From: Paenibacillus pectinilyticus
Lineage (GTDB): Bacteria > Bacillota > Bacilli > Paenibacillales > NBRC-103111
NCBI RefSeq assembly: GCF_001700435.1
Contig: NZ_LYPC01000022.1
Span: forward strand, 228,087-292,086
DNA: 64,000 nucleotides
Direction of reading: 5' to 3'
Positions 1-8,669 of this stretch are shown here, one piece after another. A program made the position numbers and the translations under genes. How positions within the stretch are numbered: position 1 is the first letter of the stretch; each line of letters starts with the position of its first letter. Under the pieces are notes generated by a model that had not been told where the DNA came from, did no database searches, and saw nothing but the letters and a program-made list of their open reading frames with translations.

Positions 1-368
1 TTAATCATTTGAAATCCTGTTTTGCTTTTTGCTTCTTCGCTTGACTGATACTCAATATACCCTTCAAAATCACTTGATTGCAGGAATTTTCCTTTTTCAA
101 TATTACTAAAAGTTTTAAGGATTTGTTCTGTTGTTCCTCTATCAGAACTTGAGATTTTTTTATCATCTTCTTCTGACCATTGAACATACCCGCTTTTATC
201 CGTATATAGTGCATAAACAACATAATTTTTATTGTCCAATCTTGCCTTCATCACCACACCACGAGCATACCATGAGAGGATATCTATACCACATTGTTTC
301 GCAATACTAATCCCATTCAATAACAAATCGATTTCTATATCACTTGACTCCACCAAGCTGCGACCTTG
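1..368 (-). CDS. Partial unknown protein, cut by left edge
   Basis: The minus strand is open from base 368 to the left edge, about 122 codons, ended upstream by a TAG at 371-369. The reading frame has protein-like composition (for example SWYARGVVMKARLDNK and YTDKSGYVQWSEEDDKK), whereas the other minus frames are interrupted by stops. No ATG lies near the 5' end. The only early candidates are TTG (356-354) and GTG (353-351), and neither has a well-placed ribosome site. It may be the 5' part of a small soluble protein with an unusual start, or a gene that has lost its true beginning. I do not recognise the family. Confidence 0.4.
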
Positions 369-535
369 CTAAACTCCCTCTATGGAGCCGCCGGGATTGT
401 TCGCGGGAGCCTCCATTAAGTAGGTAGGAATATTCAGCTCTTATTATTTCTTGTTTTCTGTAGTAGTTTGATTTTTACTCTGCCTAAATCCATCAACAAA
501 TCGTCATACAACAGGTTTCACAATGTTTCCCAAGC

Positions 536-1195
536 TTACCAAAGGCCGCGCTCCCTAGCCTGTTTAACCGCTTCAGCACGGTGTCGTACTCCAAGCTTGG
601 CATATAGGTTGGATACATAGTTCTTAACTGTTCCCTCACCGAGGTTTAGTTCCGATGCAATCTCCTTATTCGTGGCGCCTAGGCACAACTTTCGGAGGAT
701 ATCTACATCACGCCCCGTTAACGTCTCCATCTCGCCGCCTGGCGGGACGGTGGCGGCGACAGTTCGCACGCGAAACTGAATGTCCGGAGCGTATTTCCTC
801 CACTCGGAAGACCACTCCGCAGGCTGCCACCGCCGACTAACGATACTTCGGATAGCCGAAATCAGCAGATCGGGTGGCACCTCTTTCATTAGGCAAGCTT
901 TCGCGCCCGCATGGATCGCTTCCATGAGCCATTCTTCCTGATGGAAGGTTGTAAGCACGATCGAAAGTGCATTTGGATGTGAGTCTCGGATTCGGCGAAT
1001 CGCCGCAACGCCATCCATATCAGGCATCCTAAGGTCCATCAGGATAAGATCCGCCGGCGTCTGTTCCATCCGCCTGATAGCTTCAATGCCTGTCGTTGCT
1101 GTCCAAACAACCTGAAGATCGTATTCAAGATTAAGAACGATCGCTAAGCTCTCACGGATTAGTGCTTGATCTTCGGCAATGCCAATATGTATCAT
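536..1195 (-). CDS. NarL/LuxR-type response regulator
   Basis: Cytoplasmic two-component response regulator of 219 residues. The receiver domain shows acidic E8/D9, phospho-acceptor D54 (LILMDLRMPDMDG), switch Thr82/83 and Lys104. A LuxR-type helix-turn-helix covers roughly residues 155-219 (LTGRDVDILRKLCLGATNKEIA, then GEGTVKNYVSNLYAKLGV). It overlaps the 3' end of the histidine kinase gene by 4 bp, so the two are translationally coupled and form a cognate pair. The arrangement resembles DesK/DesR and LiaS/LiaR systems of Firmicutes, but no target gene such as a desaturase or lia operon lies beside it, so the stimulus is unknown. Confidence 0.93.
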   Translation of the reverse strand: MIHIGIAEDQALIRESLAIVLNLEYDLQVVWTATTGIEAIRRMEQTPADLILMDLRMPDMDGVAAIRRIRDSHPNALSIVLTTFHQEEWLMEAIHAGAKACLMKEVPPDLLISAIRSIVSRRWQPAEWSSEWRKYAPDIQFRVRTVAATVPPGGEMETLTGRDVDILRKLCLGATNKEIASELNLGEGTVKNYVSNLYAKLGVRHRAEAVKQARERGLW

Positions 1196-2331
1196 TTCGC
1201 CAGCTCCTCCGTTCTATTTGGATAATAAGGAAGGGTTATTGAAACCTTAGTTCCACGTCTGCGAGAGCTTACGATGTTGAAGCATCCTCCGCTTGCCTCG
1301 GCCAGCTCCCTCATCGATGCTAGCCCCATACCTTGCATTTCGGCATATTCTCTATGCTTCACCTCGGATTCGAACCCCTTGCCATCATCCTGCACAGTAA
1401 CTTCAATCCACTCAGCTTCCGCTTCTAGCACGACCACGATCGCTTCTGCTTGCCCGTTGCGAACAGCATTCGTCATGGCCTCAACGACCATTCGGGCGAC
1501 GGTCTCTGCCGCCAACGTGGGATCTTCGAAGCGGGTCCATTCGATCGTATCGACATGAAGTGAGATTCCGTTCCGGAGAATACCGCGGTAGCGGCCAATC
1601 GCTTCTTCCATAAAGCGCAACCAATCCGTTGGGGAATGCCTTCCTTCGGACCATCCTGCTACCGCGGTACGCATTTCTTCAAGACCTTCCAGCGAAGCAA
1701 GTCTAGCTTTAGTAATAAACTGGACCCGTTGGTCTCCATCTACACGCAATGCAACATCCAACGCACGTACAATTGCCGACCAATACTGACCAGTTCGGTC
1801 ATGTAATTGGCGTGCGATTCGCAACCTCTCATCGTCTTTAGCGCGGGTTTCCAGCTCAAACATGGACAAAGCAGCCAGACGCTTCACTTGCTCGCGATGG
1901 CGCAGTAACGCGCCCAATACGAGCGTATAAGAGCCGACTAGAAGAATCGACGCTAACTGCCAATACCATTGTGTATGCCAAAGGAGATGCGCCCCCGCAA
2001 CGATCACCATCTCTATTAACATGACCGCAAGGCAAAATACCCATCGCAAATGAATACAGGAGCGAACAAGCGGAGACAAAAGCGCAAATAAAACGATTCC
2101 ATCTCTCAGTACTATCGCCCAGACGAGGACAAGTATGGTTTCCCCGGCAATGCCCAGTTTCATAACGAATGCATCATCATCAGGCTTTTTCCACTGATCC
2201 CCTATGCACCAGACAAGAATACAAACACTAATGACCCAGTCCCACCAGAACCATTTGTTGGTTTGTTGGTAAGCACTAAACGTTACCAAGCAGTAGCCAG
2301 CCAATCTCAACAGAACGAAATTCATTCTCAA
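1192..2331 (-). CDS. Sensor histidine kinase, HisKA_3/NarX-DesK type
   Basis: 379-residue membrane kinase. About five hydrophobic segments fill residues 1-145, followed by a short helix and the dimerisation/phospho-acceptor block with His177 (RIARQLHDRTGQ), typical of HisKA_3 kinases paired with NarL-type regulators. The ATPase part has an N-box (MTNAVRNGQ), a G1 box (DDGKGFESE) and a C-terminal GTKVSITLPY strand. There is no extracellular sensor domain, so sensing probably happens in or near the membrane, as in DesK-like kinases. It is the first gene of a two-gene operon with the regulator at 536-1195. The promoter region has two inverted repeats, annotated separately. Confidence 0.92.
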   Translation of the reverse strand: MRMNFVLLRLAGYCLVTFSAYQQTNKWFWWDWVISVCILVWCIGDQWKKPDDDAFVMKLGIAGETILVLVWAIVLRDGIVLFALLSPLVRSCIHLRWVFCLAVMLIEMVIVAGAHLLWHTQWYWQLASILLVGSYTLVLGALLRHREQVKRLAALSMFELETRAKDDERLRIARQLHDRTGQYWSAIVRALDVALRVDGDQRVQFITKARLASLEGLEEMRTAVAGWSEGRHSPTDWLRFMEEAIGRYRGILRNGISLHVDTIEWTRFEDPTLAAETVARMVVEAMTNAVRNGQAEAIVVVLEAEAEWIEVTVQDDGKGFESEVKHREYAEMQGMGLASMRELAEASGGCFNIVSSRRRGTKVSITLPYYPNRTEELAK

Positions 2332-2360
2332 TCTGATCCCTCCTACATGACGAAAAGATG

Positions 2361-2402
2361 ACTGAAGTCAGTAGCTATATGACTATTCTATCTTCTAAGA
2401 TA
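2361..2402. promoter_or_regulatory. Two inverted repeats in divergent promoter region
   Basis: Between the kinase gene (minus) and the membrane-protein gene (plus) are ACTGAAGTCAGT (2361-2372, 5-2-5 inverted repeat) and TATCTTCTAAGATA (2389-2402, perfect 6-2-6). They are plausible operators for the response regulator or an autoregulatory element; this is an inference from symmetry and position only. Confidence 0.35.
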
Positions 2403-2464
2403 AACGTATCGAGTTGGAACAACAATCCATATTTCGAAATAAAGGGACTAAGGGGTTGAAATGG

Positions 2465-3094
2465 ATGCTGGCAGGACATTATTCAATCAGTTATTTTATG
2501 AAAAGTACTAAGCACTCGATCAAGATGTGGCAATTATTTTTGGCCGTGCAATTCCTAGATATCATCTGGAGCATATTCATTCTGCTCGGGATCGAAAAGG
2601 CAGATGTTCATAGCACTTTACCTGGAATTCCTCTTCGATTAACGTACATGCCTTATACGCATAGTTTATTCTCCGCTCTACTATGGTCTGGAGCTGCTTA
2701 CACCCTATACAGATTAGTTTATCGCTGGCGAGATGCAGGTCGATCGGCGTTATTCATAGGGCTAGCCGTGTTCTCACATTGGATATTGGATTTGATCGTG
2801 CACGACCATGATCTCCCGCTGATTGGCAATCGTTTTAAAATGGGTTATGGACTCTATCAAAGCGCGATATGGAGTTTTGCAATTGAGGCGGCTTTATTGA
2901 TAGCCGGTTTCATAATGTATTGGAGTGTCATCGGAAAGCGCAAATATGGAATGATTGGCGTCATATTCACTTTGTTACTAATTAACGCGTTCACTATGTG
3001 GGGACCTTCACCGCCGAGCGCTAAATTCGCCGCTGTCTTTAATTTCTGCTACTACATTGGAGTCGCTTGGTGGATTTCGAGGCTTGAGCTTTAG
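2465..3094 (+). CDS. Polytopic membrane protein, possibly metal-dependent-hydrolase-like
   Basis: Membrane protein of about 209 residues with five or six hydrophobic helices. I start it at the ATG at 2465 because AGGGG (2451-2455) sits nine bases upstream; an in-frame ATG at 2414 lacks a ribosome site. The sequence has histidine/aspartate motifs in loops between helices (LAGHYS, QFLDIIWS, MPYTHSLFSA, SHWILDLIVHDHDLPL) reminiscent of the membrane-bound metal-dependent hydrolase family (YdjM/DUF457-like), where such residues would hold a metal. That assignment is tentative. It is divergent from the two-component operon and could be its target. Confidence 0.6.
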   Translation: MLAGHYSISYFMKSTKHSIKMWQLFLAVQFLDIIWSIFILLGIEKADVHSTLPGIPLRLTYMPYTHSLFSALLWSGAAYTLYRLVYRWRDAGRSALFIGLAVFSHWILDLIVHDHDLPLIGNRFKMGYGLYQSAIWSFAIEAALLIAGFIMYWSVIGKRKYGMIGVIFTLLLINAFTMWGPSPPSAKFAAVFNFCYYIGVAWWISRLEL

Positions 3095-3157
3095 GAAGCA
3101 CGAAATGGGATCAGATGAGAAGTGCTGATGAGGTGCTCACAGTGATAGACTGACCCA

Positions 3158-3215
3158 AAAATACAAAACAGCAACAACCATGAACGAAAAAATAAAGTCC
3201 TAAACGGTTACTGTG
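3158..3215. repeat. Diverged copy of a terminator-like repeat (also at 12045)
   Basis: The stretch from about 3158 reads ACAGC-A-ACAACCATG-A-ACGA...AAATAA-A-GTCCT and matches, with substitutions, the hairpin element at 12043-12108. Here the stem is imperfect (CAGCAAC against GGTTACTG). The two copies lie 9 kb apart in intergenic DNA, both beside SDR genes. Confidence 0.45.
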
Positions 3216-3227
3216 TATACCCAAATA

Positions 3228-3262
3228 AAACCGACAACGGATCTCTGATCCACTGTCGGTTT
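3228..3262. terminator. Bidirectional rho-independent terminator
   Basis: A-rich flank, then AAACCGACA-ac-GGATC-tct-GATCC-ac-TGTCGGTTT. The stem is perfect apart from the two-base internal loop, with A and T tracts on the two sides. It lies between the convergent genes ending at 3094 and 3299. Confidence 0.85.
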
Positions 3263-3298
3263 ATTGTTTTTGAAGCCAGCCTTCGTCTTCAGCTAACG

Positions 3299-4129
3299 TT
3301 ATTTTGTGAAATAATGGCCCTGCTCTAGATCTGCGAGAAGTCCATGTTGGACAGGCTTCCAGCCGAGTAGCTCCCTCGTCCCTTCACTTGATCTTGCTAA
3401 GTCAAGCGAAGCAACCATACCAAGAAAACCGAAGATTGCTTGTGCCTCTTCACGCGGGATACTGACTACAGGCACGTCCAGATGACGACCGATGACGCGG
3501 GCAATGTCGCTGAATGGAATACCTTCATCGTCCACGCCATCCAGTCGTGAGCCTGCAGGCGCAGATTCTACAGCGAGACGGAACAATACTGCCGCATCCA
3601 AGCGATGAATCGCTGGCCAACGGTTGGTGCCGTCTCCAATGTAAGCCGAAGAGCCTCTTTCCTTTGCGATCCGGATTAATTGCGGCACGAAGCCTTTATC
3701 CCCTTCTCCATGAACGGAAGGTGCAAGCGAGACGATCGATGCTCTCACGCCTTGTTCTACCCATGCAAGAGCTGCATCCTCCGATGCTTTACCATTCGCA
3801 TGAGCTGTGATAACCAATGGTTTGCTGGAGCCCGCAAGCCCCTCTCCCATTGCTTCGATGGCGCGAAGATCGGTGGCTAGTGATGCGGCGAAGTTAGAGA
3901 AATCGTGGTTAAATGCCAGATGAATAACACCTTCTGAAGCGGCTGCACAGCTGCGAAGTAAATCTAGATCCTCTAAAACACCGCGAGCCACCTCAGCTCC
4001 CATGCCCTCTAAAACTTGAGCTCCACTCTCTGAACGGGTCAGACCAACTACCTGATGCCCCGCACCGATAAGTTCGCGGACAACTGCTGTACCAATATAG
4101 CCTGCTGCTCCTGTAACAAATATACGCAT
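3299..4129 (-). CDS. NAD(P)-dependent SDR/epimerase-like oxidoreductase
   Basis: 276-residue atypical or extended short-chain dehydrogenase. The N-terminus has the dinucleotide-binding loop GAAGYIG (residues 7-13) after MRIFVTG, and a later block (YIGDGTNRWPAIHRLDAA) typical of NAD-dependent epimerase/NmrA-like proteins. A cytoplasmic reductase is expected; the substrate is unknown. It is divergent from the MerR regulator at 4227, and its promoter has the 19-bp spacer of MerR-controlled promoters, so it is very probably the regulator's target. Ribosome site AGGAGGAG precedes the ATG. Confidence 0.85.
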   Translation of the reverse strand: MRIFVTGAAGYIGTAVVRELIGAGHQVVGLTRSESGAQVLEGMGAEVARGVLEDLDLLRSCAAASEGVIHLAFNHDFSNFAASLATDLRAIEAMGEGLAGSSKPLVITAHANGKASEDAALAWVEQGVRASIVSLAPSVHGEGDKGFVPQLIRIAKERGSSAYIGDGTNRWPAIHRLDAAVLFRLAVESAPAGSRLDGVDDEGIPFSDIARVIGRHLDVPVVSIPREEAQAIFGFLGMVASLDLARSSEGTRELLGWKPVQHGLLADLEQGHYFTK

Positions 4130-4173
4130 AATAATATTACTCCTCCTTTAGCATTTGACGAAGATATGACTCT

Positions 4174-4204
4174 AGTCTAAACTATGAAGTAAACTCTAAG
4201 GCAA
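4174..4204 (-). promoter_or_regulatory. MerR-type promoter with 19-bp spacer
   Basis: On the minus strand TTGCCT (4204-4199) is followed by a 19-base spacer (4198-4180) and TAGACT (4179-4174). Over-long 19-bp spacers containing a partial dyad (TAGAGTTTACTTCAT here) are the hallmark of promoters activated by MerR-family proteins. It drives the SDR gene starting at 4129. Confidence 0.7.
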
Positions 4205-4226
4205 GCGTTTGGAGGTATAATTTTAA

Positions 4227-4640
4227 ATGAAAATTCAAGAATTAGGTGACTTGATGGGTTTAACACCCCATACTATTCGTTTTTATGAGAAGGAAGGGTT
4301 GCTTGACAGCAGGCATATTCAGCGAGAAAATAATAATTATCGCAACTACTCGGATGAGGCAATTGATCGGTTAAAACTGATTAAGAAATTTCAAGGCATT
4401 GGCTGCTCGTTAGCTGAGCTGAAGACGATTTTGCAGGATCACGATACGAACGAACGTACGAACCAAGAAGTTATTGAGTGGATTCTTAAGAAAATCAATG
4501 ATATTGAGCGCAAGAAGGACGAATACGATCATATGCTTGTAACGCTAAATTGGATGCTGACATATCGAAAGCTGCTAAATGAAGATCCGCAACAAGCTGA
4601 GGCTATGATGGCAGAATTACGTCTAAAAATGAATATCTAA
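4227..4640 (+). CDS. MerR-family transcriptional regulator
   Basis: 137-residue DNA-binding regulator. The winged HTH is at residues 2-35 (IQELGDLMGLTPHTIRFYEK), followed by FQGIGCSLAELKTIL and a dimerisation helix (residues 75-115). There is no cysteine cluster for metal binding, so it is more like the AdhR/YcgE branch that responds to organic or aldehyde stress (inference). GGAGG lies upstream of the ATG. It is divergent from the SDR gene ending at 3299, with which it shares a 97-bp control region. Confidence 0.92.
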   Translation: MKIQELGDLMGLTPHTIRFYEKEGLLDSRHIQRENNNYRNYSDEAIDRLKLIKKFQGIGCSLAELKTILQDHDTNERTNQEVIEWILKKINDIERKKDEYDHMLVTLNWMLTYRKLLNEDPQQAEAMMAELRLKMNI

Positions 4641-4667
4641 GCGAATTTTACGAGATAAAACTGGTAA

Positions 4668-6389
4668 TTAGAGCTGTTCAGAAGTCTCAAGCGGAATGAA
4701 ATCCAAATGTTTCATTCGGTTTAGGACTGCTAATACCTCATTAATTCTTGGTAATTCAAGCCATCTATCGAAACCAGGAAAAAAGGAAGAAAATACAATA
4801 TCTACTCCTTCTCTCCTCATATTTTCGAGAGCTTTTTCGAACGTTTCTTGAAGAAAAATGAGGCGATCCTGATTACTAACTGCGAGTTTTCGAATTAAAA
4901 AGGCAATAGCAGCAACCTGCGCGGGTGATGTGATATTGTAAAGCCCTCGGATATCAACTTGTTCATCACCTATCATGATGTATCCCATGTTTGAAATCTT
5001 CAGCTTTTCTGTACCACTTCCCTGTGGATAGCTCGAAAAGTGATCGGTGGCTATTTTTGTTACTATCTCCCATTTTGTATAAGGGATACGTTCGCGTGGG
5101 TTATCAGCTTCACATAATTTTTTTGCTTCTTGGGTGACGTTTTTTGGCACAAAATTATCCATCAGAATGATTTGATCGGCAACGGATAAAAACTCACCAC
5201 TACCTCCAATAACCAGAACGGAAGATACGTTGGCAGTTTCATATAGCTCCCTGACACGTTCCGTAAAAGGTGTAATGGGTTCATGCTTGATTAGTGCACG
5301 CATTTTGATGTCTTGAATCATAAAATTCGTCGCACTTCTGTCTTCATCAATAAGAAGAAGCTTACACCCCATGTTAATTGCCTCCATAATATTTGCAGCT
5401 TGGGAGGTTGAGCCTGAGGCATAGTCAGTCGAAAACTGTTCAGCCGAACTATTGGGTATCCATTTTATGAAAGGCGTAATATTAATGTTTTTTATGGAAC
5501 GGCCTTCCTCTGCAGATATTTCCATCGCACTTTGATCAGTAATCACAAATTCACGTCCATCGCCTCTGGTGTGATTGTAAATCGCCGAATTTAGTGCATC
5601 CAGCAAGGTACTTTTACCTGAATAACCACCGCCGGTAATGACCGTCACACCCTTTTTAATTCCCATCCCACGCAACCCACAAATTTCAACTTCAACATCT
5701 TCTGGGGATGTAAAAGGCAAGGCACCTTCCAGTGGCCCGCTGTTGTCTTTATTCCTTGGCAAAATGCTGCCATTCGCAATAAAAGCACAATAATCATTGG
5801 ATTTCAGCCATTCGCGAATCCTATCTTGTTTTTCAACCAGTTCATAAGCAGCATTTAATTTGTTGAGATCCCAATCGGCAATTAACTCCTCGACTTCTTT
5901 GGGAAGCATTTTGCATAGCATGCGCATCGCTTTATCATTATTCTTGTATGGAAGTTGAACGGTAATCATTAAGCATAGATACCATGTATCCGAAATGACT
6001 TCGACAAAGGATGCATTACGTTGCAAGACTACGTTGGTTGGACGAAAACAATAAAAAGTACCATTTTCTTTATCAGAACGTGATCGGTTATAGATCAATT
6101 TATTTAATCCCACAATATGAGGAACCCATTCTCTTAATGCAAAATCGGAAAGAACAACTCCATCCCTATTTTCAACTAAGCCGAGACGGTCAAAGGGTAT
6201 TTTTATGGTGATACATGGTTTATCCAGTGTGAGTTTATGTGTCCGTTCAATGTAATAGGCGACATCATTATACCAATAGGTCGGGTCAGAAATCGTCCCC
6301 CCTTGATCATAGTAGGAACCTTCATAAATAATACCGTAAGTTGACTGTACGGATTGTAATGAGCGGAAATATTGAGAGAGTCTTTTAAT
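4668..6389 (-). CDS. Predicted ATPase of the ABC class (PF09818-like)
   Basis: P-loop ATPase related to the standalone 'ABC_ATPase' family. Visible family signatures are FIANGSILPR, Walker A GGGYSGKST (Lys about 259), HTRGDGREFVITD, STDYASGSTSQAANI, LLLIDEDRSATNFMI and VLVIGGSGEFLSVAD. No membrane segments; the role is unknown in the family. The frame stays open well upstream of the GTG at 6113, to a TGA at 6395-6393, and the extra residues look like real protein (YGIIYEGSYYDQGG). The only in-frame start near the end is ATT at 6389-6387, nine bases after AAAGGA. An ATG two codons upstream in another frame runs into a stop. The gene therefore uses a rare ATT start or carries a frameshift. Extended length of about 573 residues fits the family. 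Confidence 0.8.
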   Translation of the reverse strand: MKRLSQYFRSLQSVQSTYGIIYEGSYYDQGGTISDPTYWYNDVAYYIERTHKLTLDKPCITIKIPFDRLGLVENRDGVVLSDFALREWVPHIVGLNKLIYNRSRSDKENGTFYCFRPTNVVLQRNASFVEVISDTWYLCLMITVQLPYKNNDKAMRMLCKMLPKEVEELIADWDLNKLNAAYELVEKQDRIREWLKSNDYCAFIANGSILPRNKDNSGPLEGALPFTSPEDVEVEICGLRGMGIKKGVTVITGGGYSGKSTLLDALNSAIYNHTRGDGREFVITDQSAMEISAEEGRSIKNINITPFIKWIPNSSAEQFSTDYASGSTSQAANIMEAINMGCKLLLIDEDRSATNFMIQDIKMRALIKHEPITPFTERVRELYETANVSSVLVIGGSGEFLSVADQIILMDNFVPKNVTQEAKKLCEADNPRERIPYTKWEIVTKIATDHFSSYPQGSGTEKLKISNMGYIMIGDEQVDIRGLYNITSPAQVAAIAFLIRKLAVSNQDRLIFLQETFEKALENMRREGVDIVFSSFFPGFDRWLELPRINEVLAVLNRMKHLDFIPLETSEQL

Positions 6390-6431
6390 AAATCATCATC
6401 CTTTCATATGTGGAAAGCGGTTTTTAGCCTA

Positions 6432-6461
6432 TAAAAATAACAGCCACTCCGTAAGTGGCTG
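6432..6461 (-). terminator. Hairpin terminator, minus strand
   Basis: Perfect 8-bp stem CAGCCACT-ccgta-AGTGGCTG (6441-6461). Read on the minus strand it is followed by TTATTTTTAT. Confidence 0.6.
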
Positions 6462-6583
6462 TCATAGACCAGTAACAAAGCTTAAACGATTCTTCATTTA
6501 CAGCAACAGAATCATAACATTACGAGGATCTACAAGATAGAGAAAGATTAATTATAATGAACTCAAATCCTGAAAAAGAAAAA

Positions 6584-6625
6584 AAGCGGTCAAGGACTAG
6601 TATATGTCCTTGAACCGCTTTTTCT
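6584..6625. terminator. Strong bidirectional terminator
   Basis: AAGCGGT-c-AAGGAC (6584-6597) pairs with GTCCTT-g-AACCGCTT (6606-6620), flanked by a run of A on the left and TTTCTTTC on the right. It lies just downstream of the aldolase gene. Confidence 0.85.
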
Positions 6626-6683
6626 TTCATTAAACTTGCACGTTATTACCCTGAGCACACTAAACCCGATCGCTATCGGCTCC

Positions 6684-7571
6684 TTAAGAGATCGACGCTT
6701 CGTATATGGACTTAATAGAACTGGTGAGTATCTCGTTAAACTGCTCATCCGTTTGTTGATCAAACAAACCTTCTGCCAATGCGCGAGAGAAGCTAGCGAT
6801 CAAGCCGTGATTGCGGTTCAGCCGTTCATTAGCTTCTTTCTGGTCATACCCGCCGGATAATGCGACAACCCGAGCTACGTGCGGCTCGTCCATCAGATCA
6901 CGATAGAAATCGTCCTCGCTTGGGATCGAGAGCTTCAACATAACGGTAACCTCGGGAGCAAGAGCGGACAACTGCTTGAAGATTTCATCCTTTAAGATCC
7001 GTTCCGATTCCCCTTTGTCGAGGCTGTTAATATCGACTTCAGGCTCGATGATGGGGACAAGTCCTGCGGACCAAATTTGCTTACCAAGCTCGAACTGCTG
7101 CTCGACTACCTTGCGTATCCCTTCCGGATTCGCCTCGTGGATAACCGATCGCATCTTAGTTCCAAAGACGTTCCGCTCGACCGCTCGCTGAAGCAAGTCG
7201 TTCAGATCCGGAATTGGCTTTAGCAACTGTACGCCCTCAGCTATTTCTGCCAGCCCCTTGTCAACTTTCAAAAAAGGCACAATACCTTCCTTCTCCCACA
7301 AGTAATCGGTCGTAAAAAGCCCATCGATCTTCCGATCCATCGTGTTCTCGAACAATATTGACCCTAGGATGTACTCCGCGTTAAACGCAGGGCTCTTGAT
7401 AATGCGTGTCCGCATTTCGTGCACCAGCGCAAACATCTCCTCGTCACCAGCATAGCGGCTCGGTTCGATGCCGTACTGCTGGAGCGCTTTCGGTGTACTC
7501 CCTCCGCTTTGGTCCAACGCTGCGATGAACCCTTGACCCTTGCGAATTCGTTCCATCTGCTTCGTATTCAT
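6684..7571 (-). CDS. fda: Class I fructose-bisphosphate aldolase
   Basis: 295-residue cytoplasmic aldolase (EC 4.1.2.13) that cleaves fructose-1,6-bisphosphate to glyceraldehyde-3-phosphate and dihydroxyacetone phosphate through a Schiff-base lysine. The start (MERIRKGQGFIAALDQSGGSTPKAL) is characteristic of the class I bacterial Fda type, and the Schiff-base lysine is K213 in VMLKLSIP. IIEPEVDI and the ALSGGY phosphate-binding region are present. Length is typical. AGGGAGG precedes the ATG. It is monocistronic, closed by the terminator at 6584-6625. Metal-independent class I enzymes often coexist with a class II enzyme in Firmicutes. Confidence 0.95.
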   Translation of the reverse strand: MNTKQMERIRKGQGFIAALDQSGGSTPKALQQYGIEPSRYAGDEEMFALVHEMRTRIIKSPAFNAEYILGSILFENTMDRKIDGLFTTDYLWEKEGIVPFLKVDKGLAEIAEGVQLLKPIPDLNDLLQRAVERNVFGTKMRSVIHEANPEGIRKVVEQQFELGKQIWSAGLVPIIEPEVDINSLDKGESERILKDEIFKQLSALAPEVTVMLKLSIPSEDDFYRDLMDEPHVARVVALSGGYDQKEANERLNRNHGLIASFSRALAEGLFDQQTDEQFNEILTSSIKSIYEASIS

Positions 7572-7773
7572 GTACGGAATTCCTCCCTAAAATGCTTTTC
7601 ATTTATTGTACATCAAATCGATTAATATTGGAAAAAGTGTCGAGCTGCGGCGAGCACAAAAACGGAAGCCGAATATTTACCTTTAATATTGTCTCTGGTA
7701 AATGTTTCTAAAATACGCAAACTGTTTACTTATGATCATAGAGTTAAAATAAATCTTAGGAGAGTGGTACAAT

Positions 7774-8055
7774 ATGAGTTTCCTTAAAACAAAATTGATT
7801 TTGATTCTTGCCTGTTCGAGTTTAATGGTTCCGAGCGTCATTAGCGCTGCAACTGAGACTCCAGCTACGCCATCCTACATGTATTTGAATGGCAGTATTC
7901 ATACCAATGTCCATGGTATTTATATTCCTGGCCGTTATTTAGTTGATGAAGATACAGTAGCCGTATATATTCCTGGAGGGATAGGAATTCTTGCTGTAGA
8001 TAAGCATACTGTTTTACCTGAGGGTACCATATTCTTAAATTCGTATACTCCGTAA
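7774..8055 (+). CDS. Small exported protein of unknown function
   Basis: 93 residues starting with a clear signal peptide (KTKLILILACSSLMVPSVISA, cleavage probably after ISAA, near residue 26). The mature ~67 residues are rich in Gly, Tyr and Ile (NVHGIYIPGRY, VAVYIPGGIGIL) and have a short internal similarity, IYIPGRYLVDEDTVAVYIPGG, suggesting paired beta strands. No cysteine and no SLH domain. A good ribosome site (AGGAGAG) precedes the ATG. I do not recognise a family. Confidence 0.65.
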   Translation: MSFLKTKLILILACSSLMVPSVISAATETPATPSYMYLNGSIHTNVHGIYIPGRYLVDEDTVAVYIPGGIGILAVDKHTVLPEGTIFLNSYTP

Positions 8056-8098
8056 ATAATTATTCGCTAAGTGTTCGAACTATACTGCCATATCGCTT

Positions 8099-8128
8099 AA
8101 TGAGGCTACCATCGCGGCAGCCTCATTT
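8099..8128. terminator. Bidirectional terminator
   Basis: AATGAGGCT (8099-8107) pairs with AGCCTCATT (8119-8127), followed by a T run. It sits between the small exported protein and the convergent DinB gene. Confidence 0.8.
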
Positions 8129-8189
8129 TACATGTAATTGAACATAGGTTCTCAATACCATTTCGAGTAATGGAGATAATTTGTCACTA

Positions 8190-8645
8190 TTAGAGCCTCG
8201 CGAACGTGATGTAATCGACTTGGGCAGGCTCTGCTGAGTCAATTCGGAGTGCCCGGTTGATCTGTCCCCGGTGATATTGCCCATGTAAGAGGACCTGCAA
8301 CAGGATGTCCCTGACGGAAGTTCGGAACGGAACCCCCATTTGGTTCGCATACTCAATCATTTTGTCCAACTCGGATTCCTCGAGCCCTTCGATATAGACA
8401 CGATAATGCTCCGCGTTTTCTTCGAACATCGTCCGGATTGCGATCAGGTCGTCTGCTTCCTCCCACAACGAATATTGCGCGCTGCCCTTGCCCAGTAATC
8501 GGGAAAGCCATACTCTTTCCGCAACCGCGACGTGGCGAACCAGCTTCAAAAGGTCCTTGTTCTTCGTTTCACTCTCCTCGAGCGCGTCCAAAATGCGTCC
8601 GTCCGCCCAGATCAGGTGGTCCATCATACATTTGATTGTCTTCAT
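8190..8645 (-). CDS. DinB-family four-helix protein
   Basis: 151-residue member of the DinB/YfiT-like fold. The metal-ligand histidines of the family are visible: His38 (LVRHVAVAERVW), His121 and His125 (LLHGQYHRGQINRAL). These proteins are metal-dependent, often thiol-dependent, small-molecule transferases or stress proteins; the substrate is unknown here. It is followed on the same strand side by two VOC-fold genes, but spacing does not require a single operon. Confidence 0.88.
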   Translation of the reverse strand: MKTIKCMMDHLIWADGRILDALEESETKNKDLLKLVRHVAVAERVWLSRLLGKGSAQYSLWEEADDLIAIRTMFEENAEHYRVYIEGLEESELDKMIEYANQMGVPFRTSVRDILLQVLLHGQYHRGQINRALRIDSAEPAQVDYITFARL

Positions 8646-8669
8646 TTCGGTTTCCCCCTCTTCATCCTA

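Noticed and set aside
5..223. 72-residue minus-strand frame at left edge
   Set aside because: Lysine-rich, no ribosome site, and the adjacent frame (1-368) is longer and more protein-like.
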